Shown: positions 1-11,599, counted from the stretch's first letter. The stretch is 64,000 bases of DNA from Desmodus rotundus (GCF_022682495.2 NC_071391.1:14359680-14423679); one strand, 5' to 3'. The notes: a model not told the origin generated them from the letters alone. Numbers and translations are program-made.

Positions 1-1404
1 GGGTGTGTGTACAGGGAGTGGTCTTCCCACTTGCCTGGAGCTCCTTGGATGTGAAGGAGAGGGCACTGGTTTGGCTCAGCCCCATTCCTGACCCACATTG
101 ACACAAACCTGGGAGATGAGGTCGGGCTAAGATGCCATCAGTTAGATACTTCAAGCAACAGGCAGCAGAAGAACCAACTATGACGAACATAAACGATAAA
201 GAAAATGTATTATCTCATGAGATAAGATGTTCCAGGGCTGAGTTGCTTAATTTGTAACTCAATATTACCCAAGGCCATGAATCACTCAAGGCCATGCATG
301 GTTCTTTCCTTTTTCTTATTCTGGAACCCTCGGAATGGACCATTCCCTCATGGTCATAAGGTGGCTGCGACTGCTCCGTGCATCACAGCCTCACATAGCT
401 GCAACCAGAGGCAGCAAATGACCTGCTTCCTGTTGCTCATTTCTTCTTAAGAGCATGGAGACCTTTCCCAGAAGTTCACTGGCAAAATTCCTCTCTCATT
501 TTGCTGGCCAGAATTGTGGCACAAGCTCTCTGTCCCCAACAAAGCACTGTCACTGGGGTTACTGGGACTGTCTTAGACCAATGATGATTCACTCCCTGAT
601 GCCAGGAGGGGCTCAGCTATTCTTGGCCTCTGAACAACACTGGGCTCTGTTAGCAAGGAAGCTCCACACTGCCTTGCCTGCTTTTCCTATCCCTCCCCAT
701 CCCATGCTGGGCCTCAGCCATTAGAAAACCTCTCACAACACCACACCCAGGCTCCTCCCCTCTGGTCAGCCAAGGACAGGGAAGTACCAGGGCTTTGAGA
801 CAGAGGGCCCAGTGTGGGCCTGAGCTCTGGGCTGACGCAGGACCTTGTCACTCTCTAGCCCGCAAATCCCTGCCTGGACCGCTGATCTCAGAGCTCCCCT
901 GGCCCCAACCCATCACAGAACTCACTCCTGCTAACAGTTCCATTGTGTTTACTGGGCTCTGTCCTGAAATCCTCACATACGTTAATTATTCTTTACGACT
1001 GTAGAAGTAATTCCATTCTTACGCTCATCTGTTAGAGCAGGGGGTGGAGAAGAGAGGCAGACCTTGTAGCCAGGACTTGGTGGAACCTGGATGTGTGGAC
1101 CAGGTAGTCTGGCTGCAGAATCTTTCCCCTCAAGTACAGCCCTAAACTGCCTCCTGGTCCTGGCTCTGTCCCTCAGCACAGGTCCCTGAGTCACAGACTT
1201 TCCAGGCTGGGGGGGCCTTAGAGGTCTGATGAGGGGGCACTGGGGCCAGGTGAAGAAGGTGTGGAGCTGTGTACGGAAGGGCCCAGGGCCCCTCTGAGCC
1301 TCGGTTTCTTGGGTTGAAAGGCAATCAGATGCCTACGTCAAAAGGGCTTTGTGAGAATGAGAGAAAACGCATGGAGACGGTAGCATATACACAACTAGTC
1401 CATG
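1..1404. other. Unique non-coding DNA
   Basis: No repeat, exon or RNA gene is recognised here. The open frames are short, lie on both strands and lack splice-flanked coding structure. Confidence 0.5.
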
Positions 1405-1602
1405 CTCAGTAACTAATAGCCATTATGTGAAGCTAGACAGAACGGAGCTTAACTTCTAGCTGCAAGATTTATGAGCCGTGTGACCCCGGGCAAGTCACTT
1501 TACCTCTCTTATTCTGTAGTGTCTTCATCTGCAAGTGTTGACCCTGTAGGGCTGTGCTGAGGATTAAATGAGATAATGCCAAGGAAAGTGCTCCTCAAAT
1601 AT
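1405..1602 (+). repeat. MIR SINE fragment
   Basis: The conserved MIR core is readable: a GTGTGACC...GGGCAAGTCACTT block, then a CTTCATCTGCA block and GAGGATTAAATGAGATAAT. This order is the plus orientation of the family. The copy is old and diverged and lies just upstream of a Ves SINE. Confidence 0.8.
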
Positions 1603-1640
1603 GCAGGATCACACCGATCCCTCGTGGACTGGTCACTTTT

Positions 1641-1857
1641 TTAAAAAGATTTTATTTATTTACTTTTAGAGAGAGGGGAAGGGAAGGAGAAAGAGAAACA
1701 TTGGTGCGGGAGAGAAACATCGATTGGCTACCTCCCATATGTGCCTCCACCAGAGACCGAACTTGCAACCCAGGCATGTGCCCTGACCGGGAATCAAACT
1801 GGGAACCTTCCACTTTGTGGGACAATGTCCCACCAACTGAGCCACACTGTTCAGGGT
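1641..1857 (-). mobile_element. Ves SINE, minus strand
   Basis: The plus strand shows the reverse of a Ves element: an A/T-rich tail (AAAAAGATTTTATTTATTTA), a GAGAGAGGGGAAGGGA block, and the complement of the tRNA-like head ending in CCAACTGAGCCACAC. The short repeat TGGTCA flanks it at 1630-1635 and 1858-1863, a plausible decayed target-site duplication. Ves elements are RNA polymerase III SINEs mobilised by L1 in bats. Confidence 0.88.
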
Positions 1858-1974
1858 TGGTCAGCTCTTTTCTGCCTTGTCCCTTCTGTCGAAGCTTCTT
1901 GTCTCACTCTTTCCTTGCTGCTCCCTGCTTGCCAAGGGTCTCAGTGGATGCTAGCTACTGTCATCTGTCCATGT

Positions 1975-2268
1975 GTCCATCCATGATTCATTCAACAAAT
2001 ACACATTGAGCTGCTGCTTGTGCCTGGTGGTGAAAGCTTGCTAGAGCAAACATGGAGATTCTGGTCTTGAATTTGTAGTTTAGTGGGAGATGCAGGAGTT
2101 AGCCCAACCACCACACAAATGAAGGTATTATTATATAAACTGTGGCAAGTACGTGAGGAAGTGCAGCAAGCTAGGGGAACTCACAATTGGGGTACAGTTC
2201 AGGCAGGAGGATCATGGAAGGCTTCCCTGAGGAGGTGACATTCAGGCTGAGACACTGTTCTTGCTGTA
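1975..2268 (-). repeat. L2 LINE fragment
   Basis: It begins with ATTCATTCAACAAATACACATTGAGC, read here as the complement of the L2 3' end, and continues to a GGAAGGCTTCCCTGAGGAGG block typical of the upstream L2 3' region. The copy is old and has indels. Confidence 0.7.
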
Positions 2269-2591
2269 ATCTTGCTGTGATGAGAGTGGGGTGTATAAAC
2301 TGGATCCAGGGCCCTCTCTTGCCCCTGTGGATGAAGGCTGCCTTCCATCACTGGGCACTGCCATCACGGGCTGTCCACTGCTTCCCTCTGGCTCCTGGCA
2401 GGGTCTGCCTTCTCACTTCTCTGCCCAGGCACTGTAGACACGCCCACAATAGCCAGGCAACAAAAGGTTCCAATCCTCTGCTTCCTTCGACCCCTAGCCT
2501 GGGATCATTCCTGAACTCTCCTGGAACTCCCCAGGGAAAGCCGGAGGCTCCTCTTGTTCATGGAGAAAGTTTCCACCTTTGCATGAACGCA
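2269..2591. other. Unique non-coding DNA
   Basis: Nothing is recognised between an L2 and a MIR fragment. Confidence 0.45.
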
Positions 2592-2690
2592 CACATGGGC
2601 TGAGCCTCAGCTTCCTCATCTGTCGAATGGGTGAGTATTTCTGTCCTACAAACCTCCCAGGACTGGGTGAGACCAGAGAACCCGGGGGGC
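2592..2690 (+). repeat. MIR SINE fragment
   Basis: GAGCCTCAGCTTCCTCATCT followed by GTCGAATGGGTGAG matches the central MIR block. The 5' half is missing. Confidence 0.65.
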
Positions 2691-2899
2691 CTGGGGAGCA
2701 GGGCCTTGAGGCAAGAGAGAAGTCCGGTTTTGTTCTGTTTTTAGAAGCTTTTAATGGTGGTGGTGGAGGGGGGAGCTTCTGGTTATGAAATCAAGACACA
2801 CTCATTTAAAAAAACATGAAAATGACTTAGAAGTATACAGAAATTAAAATGATCTCAAATTTTCCTTCCCTGAATATCCACTGTTGGCTGTTCAGTGCC

Positions 2900-3010
2900 T
2901 TTAATTTATTTGCTCAGTAAATGTTTATTGCATGCTTCCCATGAGCCAGCCCCTTGTTCTGGGCTCTGGGAACAACGAGAGAACAAGAAGGACATGGTCC
3001 GAGCGAAAGG
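2900..3010 (-). repeat. L2 3'-end fragment
   Basis: GCTCAGTAAATGTTTATTG, then a degenerate 'cttcccatgagccagc' and 'ggacatggtcc', read as the complement of the L2 terminal sequence. Confidence 0.6.
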
Positions 3011-3906
3011 GGTGCGGGGCGGGGTGAGGCTAGACACTGACACATAAAACCAGAAGCTTACTGATTGTACGATTTTTGTATTCTGTATTTTCCACTACTA
3101 AATGTGAGTGTTTTTAACTGAGAAGTTTGAGAAATGCCTCTGTGGGTGGAGAGGGCACAGAGGCAGAGGAAGCAGCCTGAGCAAGGGCAGGGCAGCCCCC
3201 TGCACTTGGGCCGAGCCCTGGGGTGAAGGCCTCATTCTTCTGTAGGAACCCTCCCACCTAGTTTCTTGTCCTCCTCGGTGTTTGTGTCTATCAGAGCCTG
3301 GACTCAGACCTCCTCACACCCCCTGCAGGTAGTGTGAGTCAGCAAGGGGGATGCCTTCGATGTCACCCGTGCCTCCTGTCTCAGAGGAGGCAGGGGCTCT
3401 ACTGAGGCTGCACAGCAGGGCAAGGCATAGCCATAGTTAAAGGCCAGGCCTCTCACCACCTGTGCCTTCTTTCTGCTGCCATCCATGTTTGTTCTAAACT
3501 AGCAGGGCCTGGAGACAGGCTAGATGCAGCTGTCTGGTGGGACTCTGGCCCATCCCCCTGTGACCTCCCTTCCTTTGCTTTTCACAGGCTTGTTAGAGGA
3601 GTAGCATCTTAACTAGCAACCTCTCCTGATGCCTCCTGAGTTGAGGAGGGGTGCATTTAGAGACCCCCTAAGAGACTGGAGTTTGGGGGCTCCTCTGAGA
3701 AGCCTGTGGTGTGGCTCAGCGCATGTATCATGGATGTGGGTGATTGATGTGGGCTAATCCCAGGGTAGGAAGGGGTTTGAATATGGCTAAGCCTTAGATG
3801 TGGCCCCAAAGGACAGTTTGTTTCAGGGTGCCCCGAGCCTGGCTCCTTTTCCTTTAACCACACCAGGCTCCCCATCTTGCCTGGAGAAGTCTGGGATGGG
3901 GGACCT
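3011..3906. other. Unique non-coding DNA
   Basis: No repeat family or coding structure is recognised. Confidence 0.45.
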
Positions 3907-3916
3907 CTGACGTCAG
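3907..3916. promoter_or_regulatory. Full CRE-type palindrome
   Basis: CTGACGTCAG is a perfect 10-bp palindrome containing TGACGTCA, the known CREB/ATF dimer site. It sits in non-repetitive DNA. Motif match only; occupancy is unknown. Confidence 0.35.
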
Positions 3917-3984
3917 GTTTAGGGACTGACTACAGTGTGACAGGGTCACCTGTGAATACCAGGGCTGACCGGGCAAGTCAAAGA

Positions 3985-4085
3985 TCTGTTACACAGGGGA
4001 GACTGAGGCTCAGAGAAGGGACAAGAGTTACAGAGTTAGGGTTATGCAGAGAGCCCCCAGCCGATCTGAGACTAGAATCCAGGCC
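3985..4085 (-). repeat. MIR SINE fragment
   Basis: GACTGAGGCTCAGAGAAGGG followed by a degenerate accession of the 'cagagttaggg...gagactagaatccagg' type is the complement of the MIR centre. Confidence 0.7.
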
Positions 4086-4424
4086 TTGGGGACACTTATT
4101 ACGTACTGCCTGGGATGCCTCAGGGAGAGGCAGCGGGGCCACTCACTTGGGCTCTGTGGTCAGCAGAAATTGAGGTCCCCCCGACAGACCTTCCCCGGAG
4201 GTGATGCCTGCGTACTCCTGTCTGTCTGCCCAGGCCGTCTGGGCGGCAGCATTACATGCCAAAGCAGGGGCTGCGCCTCACTGCATCCCGATGTTCTGTC
4301 AGCTCCTTCCGTGCGGAGCCACAGCTCAGACCAGGAATTTTGTTACCCAGGCTGAGGGAGGAGGGACGTCCTGAGCCTGGAGGCTGGGGCTTAGTTTCTA
4401 CTCCTTCACAGCAACTTCTGGCTG
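4086..4424. other. Unique non-coding DNA
   Basis: Nothing recognised. Locally rather GC-rich, but without a CpG-island-like run. Confidence 0.4.
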
Positions 4425-4560
4425 TGCAGCCTCCTGCCATTTAACCTTACTGTGCCTCAGTTTTCTGTAGATTAAATGTGCTACCGCTTGGAAAGTTCTT
4501 AACTTTGTCCTGGAGGTAGTAAACACCCACTGAAAACACAGTAGCAATTATTCTTTTGGC
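4425..4560 (+). repeat. MIR SINE fragment
   Basis: ACTGTGCCTCAGTTTTCTGT and the following AGATTAAATGTGCTA region match MIR in plus orientation. Confidence 0.65.
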
Positions 4561-4735
4561 AAAAACAGCCATTATCAGATTTGTCTGAATGGCCCACAGC
4601 CTGGCACAGGCCTCCGGTGCTCAAAAAACAGCTGGCTATTGCCCAAGGGGCTGGGACTTCACGGCCTTATTGGCAACAGCGTGAACTTGGCTCTATTCTA
4701 CCTTGAGGTGGGAACTTGGGAACAGTTCTGCTCCA

Positions 4736-4753
4736 GCGCATGCGTGGCGCATG
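4736..4753. promoter_or_regulatory. NRF1-like CpG motif, duplicated half
   Basis: GCGCATG occurs twice, at 4736-4742 and 4747-4753, separated by CGTG. The segment GCGCATGCGTGGC resembles the NRF1 site. CpG-rich motifs are scarce in this stretch. Confidence 0.3.
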
Positions 4754-5162
4754 TCTCAGTGGGTGCACGACTGACAAATGCCGGATGCACGATGCAACTT
4801 CATCCAAATCAGGCGACTAAACCTGCTGGCGCATAGGCTTGAGAACCTGAGTTTTCATTTCCAGCTGCCTGTGATGTGTGGGCAAGAGCTGCCACTACAA
4901 GCTCCTAAGCACTGTGCTTTGGGTGCGTCCCCAGTGGCTCTGTGCAGCCCAGCGCCTGACCCAAAGGCTCTAGGAGAGACAACTGGAGCATCACCCCAGG
5001 GTTTCCTGGTGATGGCTATTGGGAGATGGGGTGTCATGACTGAGATCAGCCAGGGGATACCTGGGCTCCCTCATCCTCCTGAGCCTTGGAGGTTGGGAAG
5101 CTGGGTTCACCCCTGCAGACTGGGAAAACTGGTGCTAGCTGGGACAGATCCTTCCATGAATT
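4754..5162. other. Unique non-coding DNA
   Basis: No repeat or gene recognised. The 136-residue open frame here has no supporting codon or splice structure. Confidence 0.45.
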
Positions 5163-5378
5163 TTAGGGTTGCCATGTTCAGGAAATAAAATACAACACCC
5201 AGTTCAATTTGAATCTGAGATAAGGAAAAACATACTTTTTAAGTATAAGAATATTCCAAATAGTGCATGAGTACTTATAAATATTCCAAATAGTGCAATA
5301 GTACTTATAAAAAATCCTGTGTATCTGAAATCAAAATTTAAACTGGCATCCTGCATTTTATGTGGTAGCTCTATCTAG
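5163..5378. mobile_element. Palindromic MITE-like DNA transposon
   Basis: The two halves are diverged inverted repeats. The left half carries CCCAGTTCAATTTGAATCTG and the right half AAATCAAAATTTAAACTGG with ATCCTGCATTTTATG. The ends are 'tagggttgccatg' and 'tggtagctcta', roughly complementary. This architecture fits a non-autonomous mammalian DNA transposon; I cannot name the family with certainty. Confidence 0.6.
5251..5310. repeat. 30-bp tandem dimer
   Basis: Two adjacent 30-bp units, 5251-5280 and 5281-5310, both start ATATTCCAAATAGTGCA and end GTACTTATAA. They differ at two positions. The duplication lies in the loop region of the palindromic element. Confidence 0.95.
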
Positions 5379-5384
5379 TCCCCT

Positions 5385-5510
5385 CTGGTAGCAGCTATGA
5401 GACCTTGGGCAGATCTCCCTCTGTGATCTGTGTCCTCTTCTGCACAGCGGGGTAGACTGCCGGCCTCACAGGCTCGCTGTGGGGGTTGACAGGATTGTGT
5501 GGGCAGGTGA
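5385..5510 (+). repeat. MIR SINE fragment
   Basis: GCTATGAGACCTTGGGCAGA with a downstream 'ctctgtgatctgtgtcctc' is a diverged MIR core in plus orientation. Confidence 0.6.
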
Positions 5511-5519
5511 CAGGCTGCA

Positions 5520-5655
5520 GTGGCTCAGACTGCGAGCTCTAGAGCCAGACTGCTTGAGTTCCAGTCCTAACACTGCCTTATACCTAACACTGCACTATAC
5601 TTATTATAGTGCCTGACACACCGTAACTGATATATAAGGATTAGGCACTGTTGTG
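5520..5655 (+). repeat. MIR SINE, internally deleted
   Basis: The 5' part (GAGCTCTAGAGCCAGACTGC) joins directly to the 3' part (TAGTGCCTGACACA, then TATATAAGGATTAG), so the central core appears to be missing. Confidence 0.6.
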
Positions 5656-5994
5656 CCATCATCATTGCCTGTTCCTCAGTGCTCTCTTAAGGCTATTGTT
5701 CCATTTTTATCAGTCATTTACACTTTAGTATGAATTATGTGATAGACCATTTGCCAGTAGGTTAGTCCTGAACACAGGCTAAAGGACGAATAATTAGGAG
5801 AGAGATTGAGGGCCTGGCGTCCAGAAGGAAAGGGCACTGAAGGCGATTGGCCCCACCTTATACCTGGCCCTTTGGAGAAGCTAGGTAGGGGAGAAGCAGA
5901 AGCAATAGACCAATTCAGTGAACCTGCTGTATGATCCCTGGCTCTATTGAAACCCAATGCCCCAAAGGCCTGGCAAAATGAGCAGAGATGGATG

Positions 5995-6310
5995 TGGCTG
6001 ACCTGGCTCCTGAACTCAGAGGTAATGATTCCAGGGCCCCCTAACAGGCATCCCAAAGCTGACATATCCAAAACCAAACTCCTGGTTCTCTCCTACCCCA
6101 CACCTGTTCCTCCAACAGTGTCCTTATCTCAGGTGAAGGCAAGTCTACTCTTCGATGTGCTCAAGTCAAAAACCTCAGCCTTCTGTTGACTCTGCTGTTC
6201 CTTCCATACTCCACACCCAAGCCCATCTGGAAACATTGTGATTCTACATGAGTCCAGCATCTGACCACTTCTCCCACCTCCATGGGTGGGGAGCCACCTG
6301 GAGTATTGCA
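5995..6310 (+). repeat. L2 LINE fragment
   Basis: The segment around CATATCCAAAACCAAACTCC to 'gtccagcatctgaccacttctcccacctcc' follows the order of the L2 3' coding region in plus orientation, with deletions. Confidence 0.55.
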
Positions 6311-6779
6311 AGGCTCTCCTTGCTAGTCCTCTCTGGCCCTAAGATTTGACTTCCTGCCTCCTCCTAGAAGACTTCCTTGGCCATCAAGCACAGGGCTGGG
6401 ATGGGTTCATACTCAGAAAATGCACAGGAGCGAAGCATGACTTTGGGGAGGGGATAAGGGAGTCTGGGTGGGAAAGGAAGGCAGGCCTGGTCAGACTCAG
6501 GCTCCATGAGGCACAGAATGGAGACAAGCCACCAGCCTCACTGAGTAGATTCTCCATGAAAAAAACTGTTTTGCAAAGCACATTAAACTGGTGCCCAGGT
6601 CTCTGTCAGTGGCATTTGATTTATCAGCACCTGTAGGGCAGACACCTTCTTTGAGAGCAGTAGACAGACTGAACATTGCAAGTCTGCCTTTTGGTGGGGG
6701 GAGCTGGGCAGCAAGGCCACCCCATCCCCCTGCTTCCTCCACAGTTTATGACCACAGTATCTACACACAGGCTAGAATC
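6311..6779. other. Unique non-coding DNA
   Basis: Nothing recognised. Overlapping open frames on both strands contradict one another and none looks coding. Confidence 0.4.
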
Positions 6780-6900
6780 TTGGCTAGAAGGGCTGGGGCT
6801 GATTTTAATATAAATGAATCTCTCCTTCTTGCTCTCCAGCAACGCGAACTGCTCTAAAAGGATAATTAATTGGAATGAAAACACCGCTCTGGCTCCTCTC
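6780..6900. promoter_or_regulatory. AT-motif-rich candidate conserved element
   Basis: GATTTTAATATAAATGAATC and GGATAATTAATTGGAATG are homeodomain-type AT cores embedded in otherwise GC-balanced, repeat-free sequence. This is typical of conserved enhancers; conservation cannot be tested here. Confidence 0.3.
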
Positions 6901-7297
6901 GGAGAATTCACAATTCTCTTCCTCCAGCATCCCTCCCCCTCTCTCCACCTCCTTCAGGCTCCCTGCAAACTTCTTCAGCATTTTCGCTGCAGAGGGACGT
7001 TCCCAACTACTTGTCCCCCTTTGGAAAAGTCCATGGCACTGAGGGCTTTTTACTGGGTGGCCTTGAGCAAGTCAAGGTCAGAAGAAAAGTCAGGAAAAGA
7101 GGCCAATGGTGGTGTTGGTGGTGATGGGACAGTTGGCCTGATCCACTCCAAGGGCAAGGACCATGGGTGCTCCGTGGCCCCATCTTCCCTGGCCCAGCTT
7201 ATCTTTCTCCCTCTTCCCCTCTCTTTTCCTATCCCCACTTCTGTTCTTCCAGGTTAGGCTAATAATAAAGTTGGGACATGTCTACTAACAACCACCA
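6901..7297. other. Unique non-coding DNA
   Basis: Pyrimidine-rich at 6905-6965 and near 7200; otherwise nothing recognised. Confidence 0.4.
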
Positions 7298-7530
7298 TCA
7301 TAATTAACCCTATTGAGTGTACCTTATTAAATATCAGGGGTATTCTAAGAACTTTATATGCATATTGAATCTTCACAGCAACCCAGCAAGCTGGGTACTA
7401 TAATAATTTCATTTTACAGAGAAAGCGAGTGAGGCACAGAGAAGTTGTGGCATTCCCTTAGTATCACACAGCTGGTGAGTGATAGAACCGGGATTCAAGC
7501 CAGGACACGTGGCTCTGGAGCCCTTTCCTG
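7298..7530 (-). repeat. Near full-length MIR SINE
   Basis: One of the better-preserved MIRs. It has TTTACAGAGAAAGCGAGTGA, then a CACAGCTGGTGAGTGATAGA block and GGGATTCAAGCCAGGAC, in the complement order of the family. Confidence 0.85.
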
Positions 7531-8374
7531 TGCCTTAGCCCTTCACTAGGATGGAGAGGAAAGACTGGGCTTACACACGCTGAGTTCTGGCCTGTCAACC
7601 AGCCCTTCTCTCCCAATAATTGCCCCCCACCCCGTAGCCCTCTTTCTGCTGCTATCCAGTCACACCCCCTTTCTCCGGCTCTCTCTTCCCCCTCAAATGG
7701 CCCAATCATGGCGATCAGCTCAGTTGTCTTGTGAGGATACAAAGGGGACCTTGTGTTCTGAAGTGAAATTAGACATAATAAAGAGCAAGAGTGCTCAGCC
7801 TCAAAAGCCCTTGAGAAATCCCAGAAGCCCCCTTCAGAATCGCCACCACGGGCTCCATTTACCACCTCGGCCCTCCTCCAACACAATCTGCTTTCCTCCA
7901 AGTATGGAAATCCTTCTCCACTCACTAATTTAAAGATTAGTTTTGAGACAGCGTCTCACACTATGTTCTCCAGGATAGAAAGAGAGTGTATTAGAGCTCT
8001 ATGATAGACCAAAGCGGTTTTTCGTGGGCTACCCTGGGAACCAACCTGTCTTTACAATATTATTTCTTTGGAAAAGGCCAGCTGGGGCCCATAAACTTGG
8101 CGTACCCACTGACTGGGGTGGACATGGCTTATCTGCTTAGTTTCTTGTAATCTCAAAGTGCCTTTGGCATTGGAGGGCTGGGCTGTTTAGAGGAAAAGAA
8201 AGGCCCTTCCTGACCTCAGTCTTTCCCACTTCAGTTCTATATACGTTAAAAGGCAACCCCCAACCTCTTCACCCCATAATGTACTTTTTAGTGCCAGTTA
8301 GTTATCCAGGGAAAGCAGGGGTGGGGAAGAAGGAAGGAGACAGCCAGATATGTTGGAGAGAAGAAAGGGAGATG
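7531..8374. other. Unique non-coding DNA
   Basis: No repeats or gene signals recognised. Confidence 0.4.
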
Positions 8375-8722
8375 GCAATAGACTGGGAGGCTTAAACAAC
8401 AGAAACGTATTTTCTATTAGTTCTGGAGACTACAAGTCCAAGATGAAGCTGTGGGCAGTGTTGGTTCCTTCTGAGGCCTCTCTCCTTAACTTGAGATGGC
8501 CATCTTCTTGCTGCGTTTTCATGTGGTCTTTCTTCTTTACATGTCTGTGTCCTAATCTCCCCTTCTTATAAGGATCCCAGTCATAAGGGATTAGGGCCCA
8601 CCCACTGACCTCATTTTACCTTAATTAGTTCTTTAAAAACCCCATGTCTGAATAATAGTCACCTTCTGAGGTGCTGGGGGTTAGGACTTCAACATATGAA
8701 CCTGGGGCAAACTATTCATCAT
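8375..8722 (-). mobile_element. MaLR (MLT1/MST-type) LTR
   Basis: GGCTTAAACAACAGAAACGT, AGTTCTGGAGACTACAAGTC, CTAATCTCCCCTTCTTATAAG and GGGTTAGGACTTCAACATATG appear in the order expected of a MaLR LTR read in reverse. MaLR LTRs are old relics of ERVL-related elements. No internal sequence accompanies it, so it is a solo LTR. Confidence 0.85.
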
Positions 8723-9489
8723 GTTATCAGTAGCCATTTGCCCATGTGGATCTGAAGTGCCCCGTGTGGACTGGTGGGGGATGTTTCAGCTAGATGTGAG
8801 GCGGCCCACACACAGCATCAGGTGCAATGGAATGTGCAAGAACCACCTACTGTTTCCTCACCTTTCATAACCGATTATTTGGGATCTCAGAGCAATGAAG
8901 TGTAGATAGAGACTGATTCAGCTCATGGTATCAGCAGAAATTTAATTGACACAAGGATGGTGCTGGCATCTTGGGATCAGGCCAGGGGTGTTTCAAACCT
9001 AATGCAAAGGAATTTTTAAAAAGAATCTGGAGTTTAGATTGAGGCTTCTGTAAGCCAAAACCCCCCTCCCCCACTGCAAGCCCTCCAGCAGCACTTCCAT
9101 CCTTGATTTGAAGATGTTTGCCTGTCGGGTCTCACCTAATAATCTTCTGTCCCTCTGGTGACTGGCTCCCATGTCCTGAAACACTCCTGGGTGTATCTGG
9201 GGTTGACCTGACGTCTTGAAAATAAAGATATTGCTTGGGTCATTTTAGGTGAGTAGATCATAGACACTCAAAATGGCAGGAAGTGTACCTGTCACGTGGA
9301 GGAAAGGGGAGACCTCTAAGTCGACTGAGAGCAGGTTATTCCCAGGAGGTCTCTTTTATTCAATAAGACAATATATGGCAACCGAGTACTTGATTCTGGA
9401 GAATGAGTCAGGAAGAGTAGGGAACAAGGAAGATTTGACTTCAGACTTTTCCTGCTTAAGAAAGGAGGCCACTGTAGTCTTCAACAGGA
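8723..9489. other. Unique non-coding DNA
   Basis: No repeat or coding signal recognised. Confidence 0.4.
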
Positions 9490-9685
9490 GGAGCGCAAGA
9501 TTTGGCGTCTGGAAGATCTGGGTCCATATTCTGGCTGTTTGGCCCTGGGTAAGTCACCTACTCTCCTTGGAGCCTCAGTTTTCATATCTATAAAATGGGG
9601 AAAAGACCCAAAATGACAGTCTTAAAAGTGATGAGCCCAGTGACTGGCACATAATAGGTGCTTAGTACATGCTAGCTCCTTCTCC
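9490..9685 (+). repeat. MIR SINE
   Basis: GGCCCTGGGTAAGTCACCTA, GAGCCTCAGTTTTCATATCT and CTGGCACATAATAGGTGCTT mark the core and 3' end in plus orientation. Confidence 0.85.
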
Positions 9686-10544
9686 TCTGTTTCCCTCCCC
9701 CCAGTCTATTTTTCTGGGTCTTCTCACACACGCCTTGCCTTGGCTGTCATGCCTCGTCTTGCCCCCACTCTACAGGGTTGCTCATATAGTAAGACAAAAT
9801 AGGCCTGCTCTATGCAGTATAACTAGAGTCCCTTGGTTTTCCCACCTAAAATGAATTTGTTGGATATGGTGGTATCTGAGCTATTTTCCATCTCAGCCTT
9901 TCTTGAATGTTAACCTCTTTTGGGGCTGTGAGACTTTGACCTTGGAAATTCATTGTGGGGCCAGTTGGGACCCAACACATCCTGATGATGAAAGGCTGGC
10001 CTGGTTCCCTGGGGGACAGCTCCAGGTTACACAGGCCCCCTCCCATCATCTACCACAAGAACAGGATGGGTGGGGTGGCACTGCGACAGAATTAGAGGGT
10101 GTTGCTATAATTAAAACACCAAGTCTTGCATTGATTCCACGTTGACACTTTTCTACAATCAGGCTGACATCCATGACTTATAAGAATGCTTTGTCAAAAT
10201 AAGTTTTTCACTAAAAAGAGAAAGGTTCTTGCCAAAGCAGCAGAGCCAAATTGTCCAGGGCTCTCCAAGGGAGAACTGGCTCAGAACAGGCTCCAAACAG
10301 GGATTCTACCTGGTGGTCCTTATAGTCCTGGAGCTGGGCTGGACCTAGGTTCTCAGGAATTCGTAGCTCCAAGCCTGGTGCTCCAAGGTCAAGGTCCCAC
10401 ACCCCTCTGTGGAATGGAAATAAAGCAGCATGGAGCTTGGAGCTCCAGTCCAAGCTAGAGGTCTTGCTGCCTTCGGGGAGGGCAGGGCTGGAGCCATCTT
10501 ATTCATGGGTGAGGCACTAAAGAATGGGTGAGGCAATGGGCGTG
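9686..10544. other. Unique non-coding DNA
   Basis: Nothing recognised. The frames on the two strands at 10186-10540 overlap and neither has exon-like boundaries. Confidence 0.4.
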
Positions 10545-10650
10545 GTGATGTTCCTCTCTTAGACTCAGTTTTCCTATTTGAAAAGTAAGGATAACAATGC
10601 CTAATCTTGGGTTTATAATGGGGATTAGAGGAGGTAGTTTATGGAAAGGT
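10545..10650 (+). repeat. MIR SINE fragment
   Basis: AGACTCAGTTTTCCTATTTG followed by 'aaaagtaaggataacaatgcc' corresponds to the MIR centre. Confidence 0.6.
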
Positions 10651-10799
10651 GTCATAAGGATAATAATGCCTTCCACACCATTCTGACAGGGCATTATAAG
10701 GATGATTGAGAAGACTTCCTTCTGAACAATAGAAATGGTATACCACCAGACAAGTAAGAGTGACAAGTAAGAACTGGGGTTTGCAGAGGGCTTGTTAAG

Positions 10800-10945
10800 A
10801 GGCAAACAATATTATTTCCATATTATAGATGAGAAAATGGAGACAAAACACAAAGAGGTTGAGTAGCCTGTCTGAGGTTGTACAGCTCAAGCAGCCTGGT
10901 CCCAATCTCTGTGCTTGACCATTGTACCACACTGCCTCTCTAGAA
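10800..10945 (-). repeat. MIR SINE
   Basis: ATTATAGATGAGAAAATGGA, 'gaggttgtacagctcaag' and the terminal CATTGTACCACACTGCC show minus orientation. Confidence 0.75.
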
Positions 10946-11599
10946 AGATAATGAGCATTTAAAATGGTGACCCAAAGTATCCTAGGCCTTCTGAACTATG
11001 AGCATGTCTTAAAGACTCAGCTCTATCAGGAGATCTTACTCACAAATAAGGTGCCAGGGCCCATGAGCAGCTGATGGTGTTGTCCATCCTTCCCAATGCT
11101 GCCTTGGAGCAAAGATGTGGGACTTTGGGGTGCTGTCTGGGTAGAGGAGCCATGCTCTGGGCTTCAGGCTGGTGGATTTCTCCCTCCTCAGGCATTGACC
11201 TTTTTGTCCAACTTCCTATCAAACAGCTTTTTTCTCCTGGTACCTGGAGGAATCAGGCTGGAAATCAAAATTGGCTCTCCCATGGTTCTGGTGGAGCCCA
11301 TGACAAAATAGTACATCCCTTCTCTTAGGAAGTCTCCAAGACCCTGGTCTCTGGGTCACACAGCCCCAGAGGCTTCTGCATCACCTTCCCAATGCCCTGC
11401 AAAAGGGCTTGGTAGGGGGGCAGCCTGGGTGCTTGGGGAATACTGCCCAGACAGAATTCAGGACAAGTCCAGGTAAAGGCCCAAGAGGCTACAGATTGGG
11501 CTGGGGGCAGAGAGAAGCAGATGGTGTCCTCAGTCTCCACTGCAGCCATAGTACAGGCCTAAGGGAGAGGCATGTGGAATTCTAGCAACCCTGAAGAGC
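10946..11599. other. Unique non-coding DNA
   Basis: No repeat or gene recognised. Confidence 0.4.
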
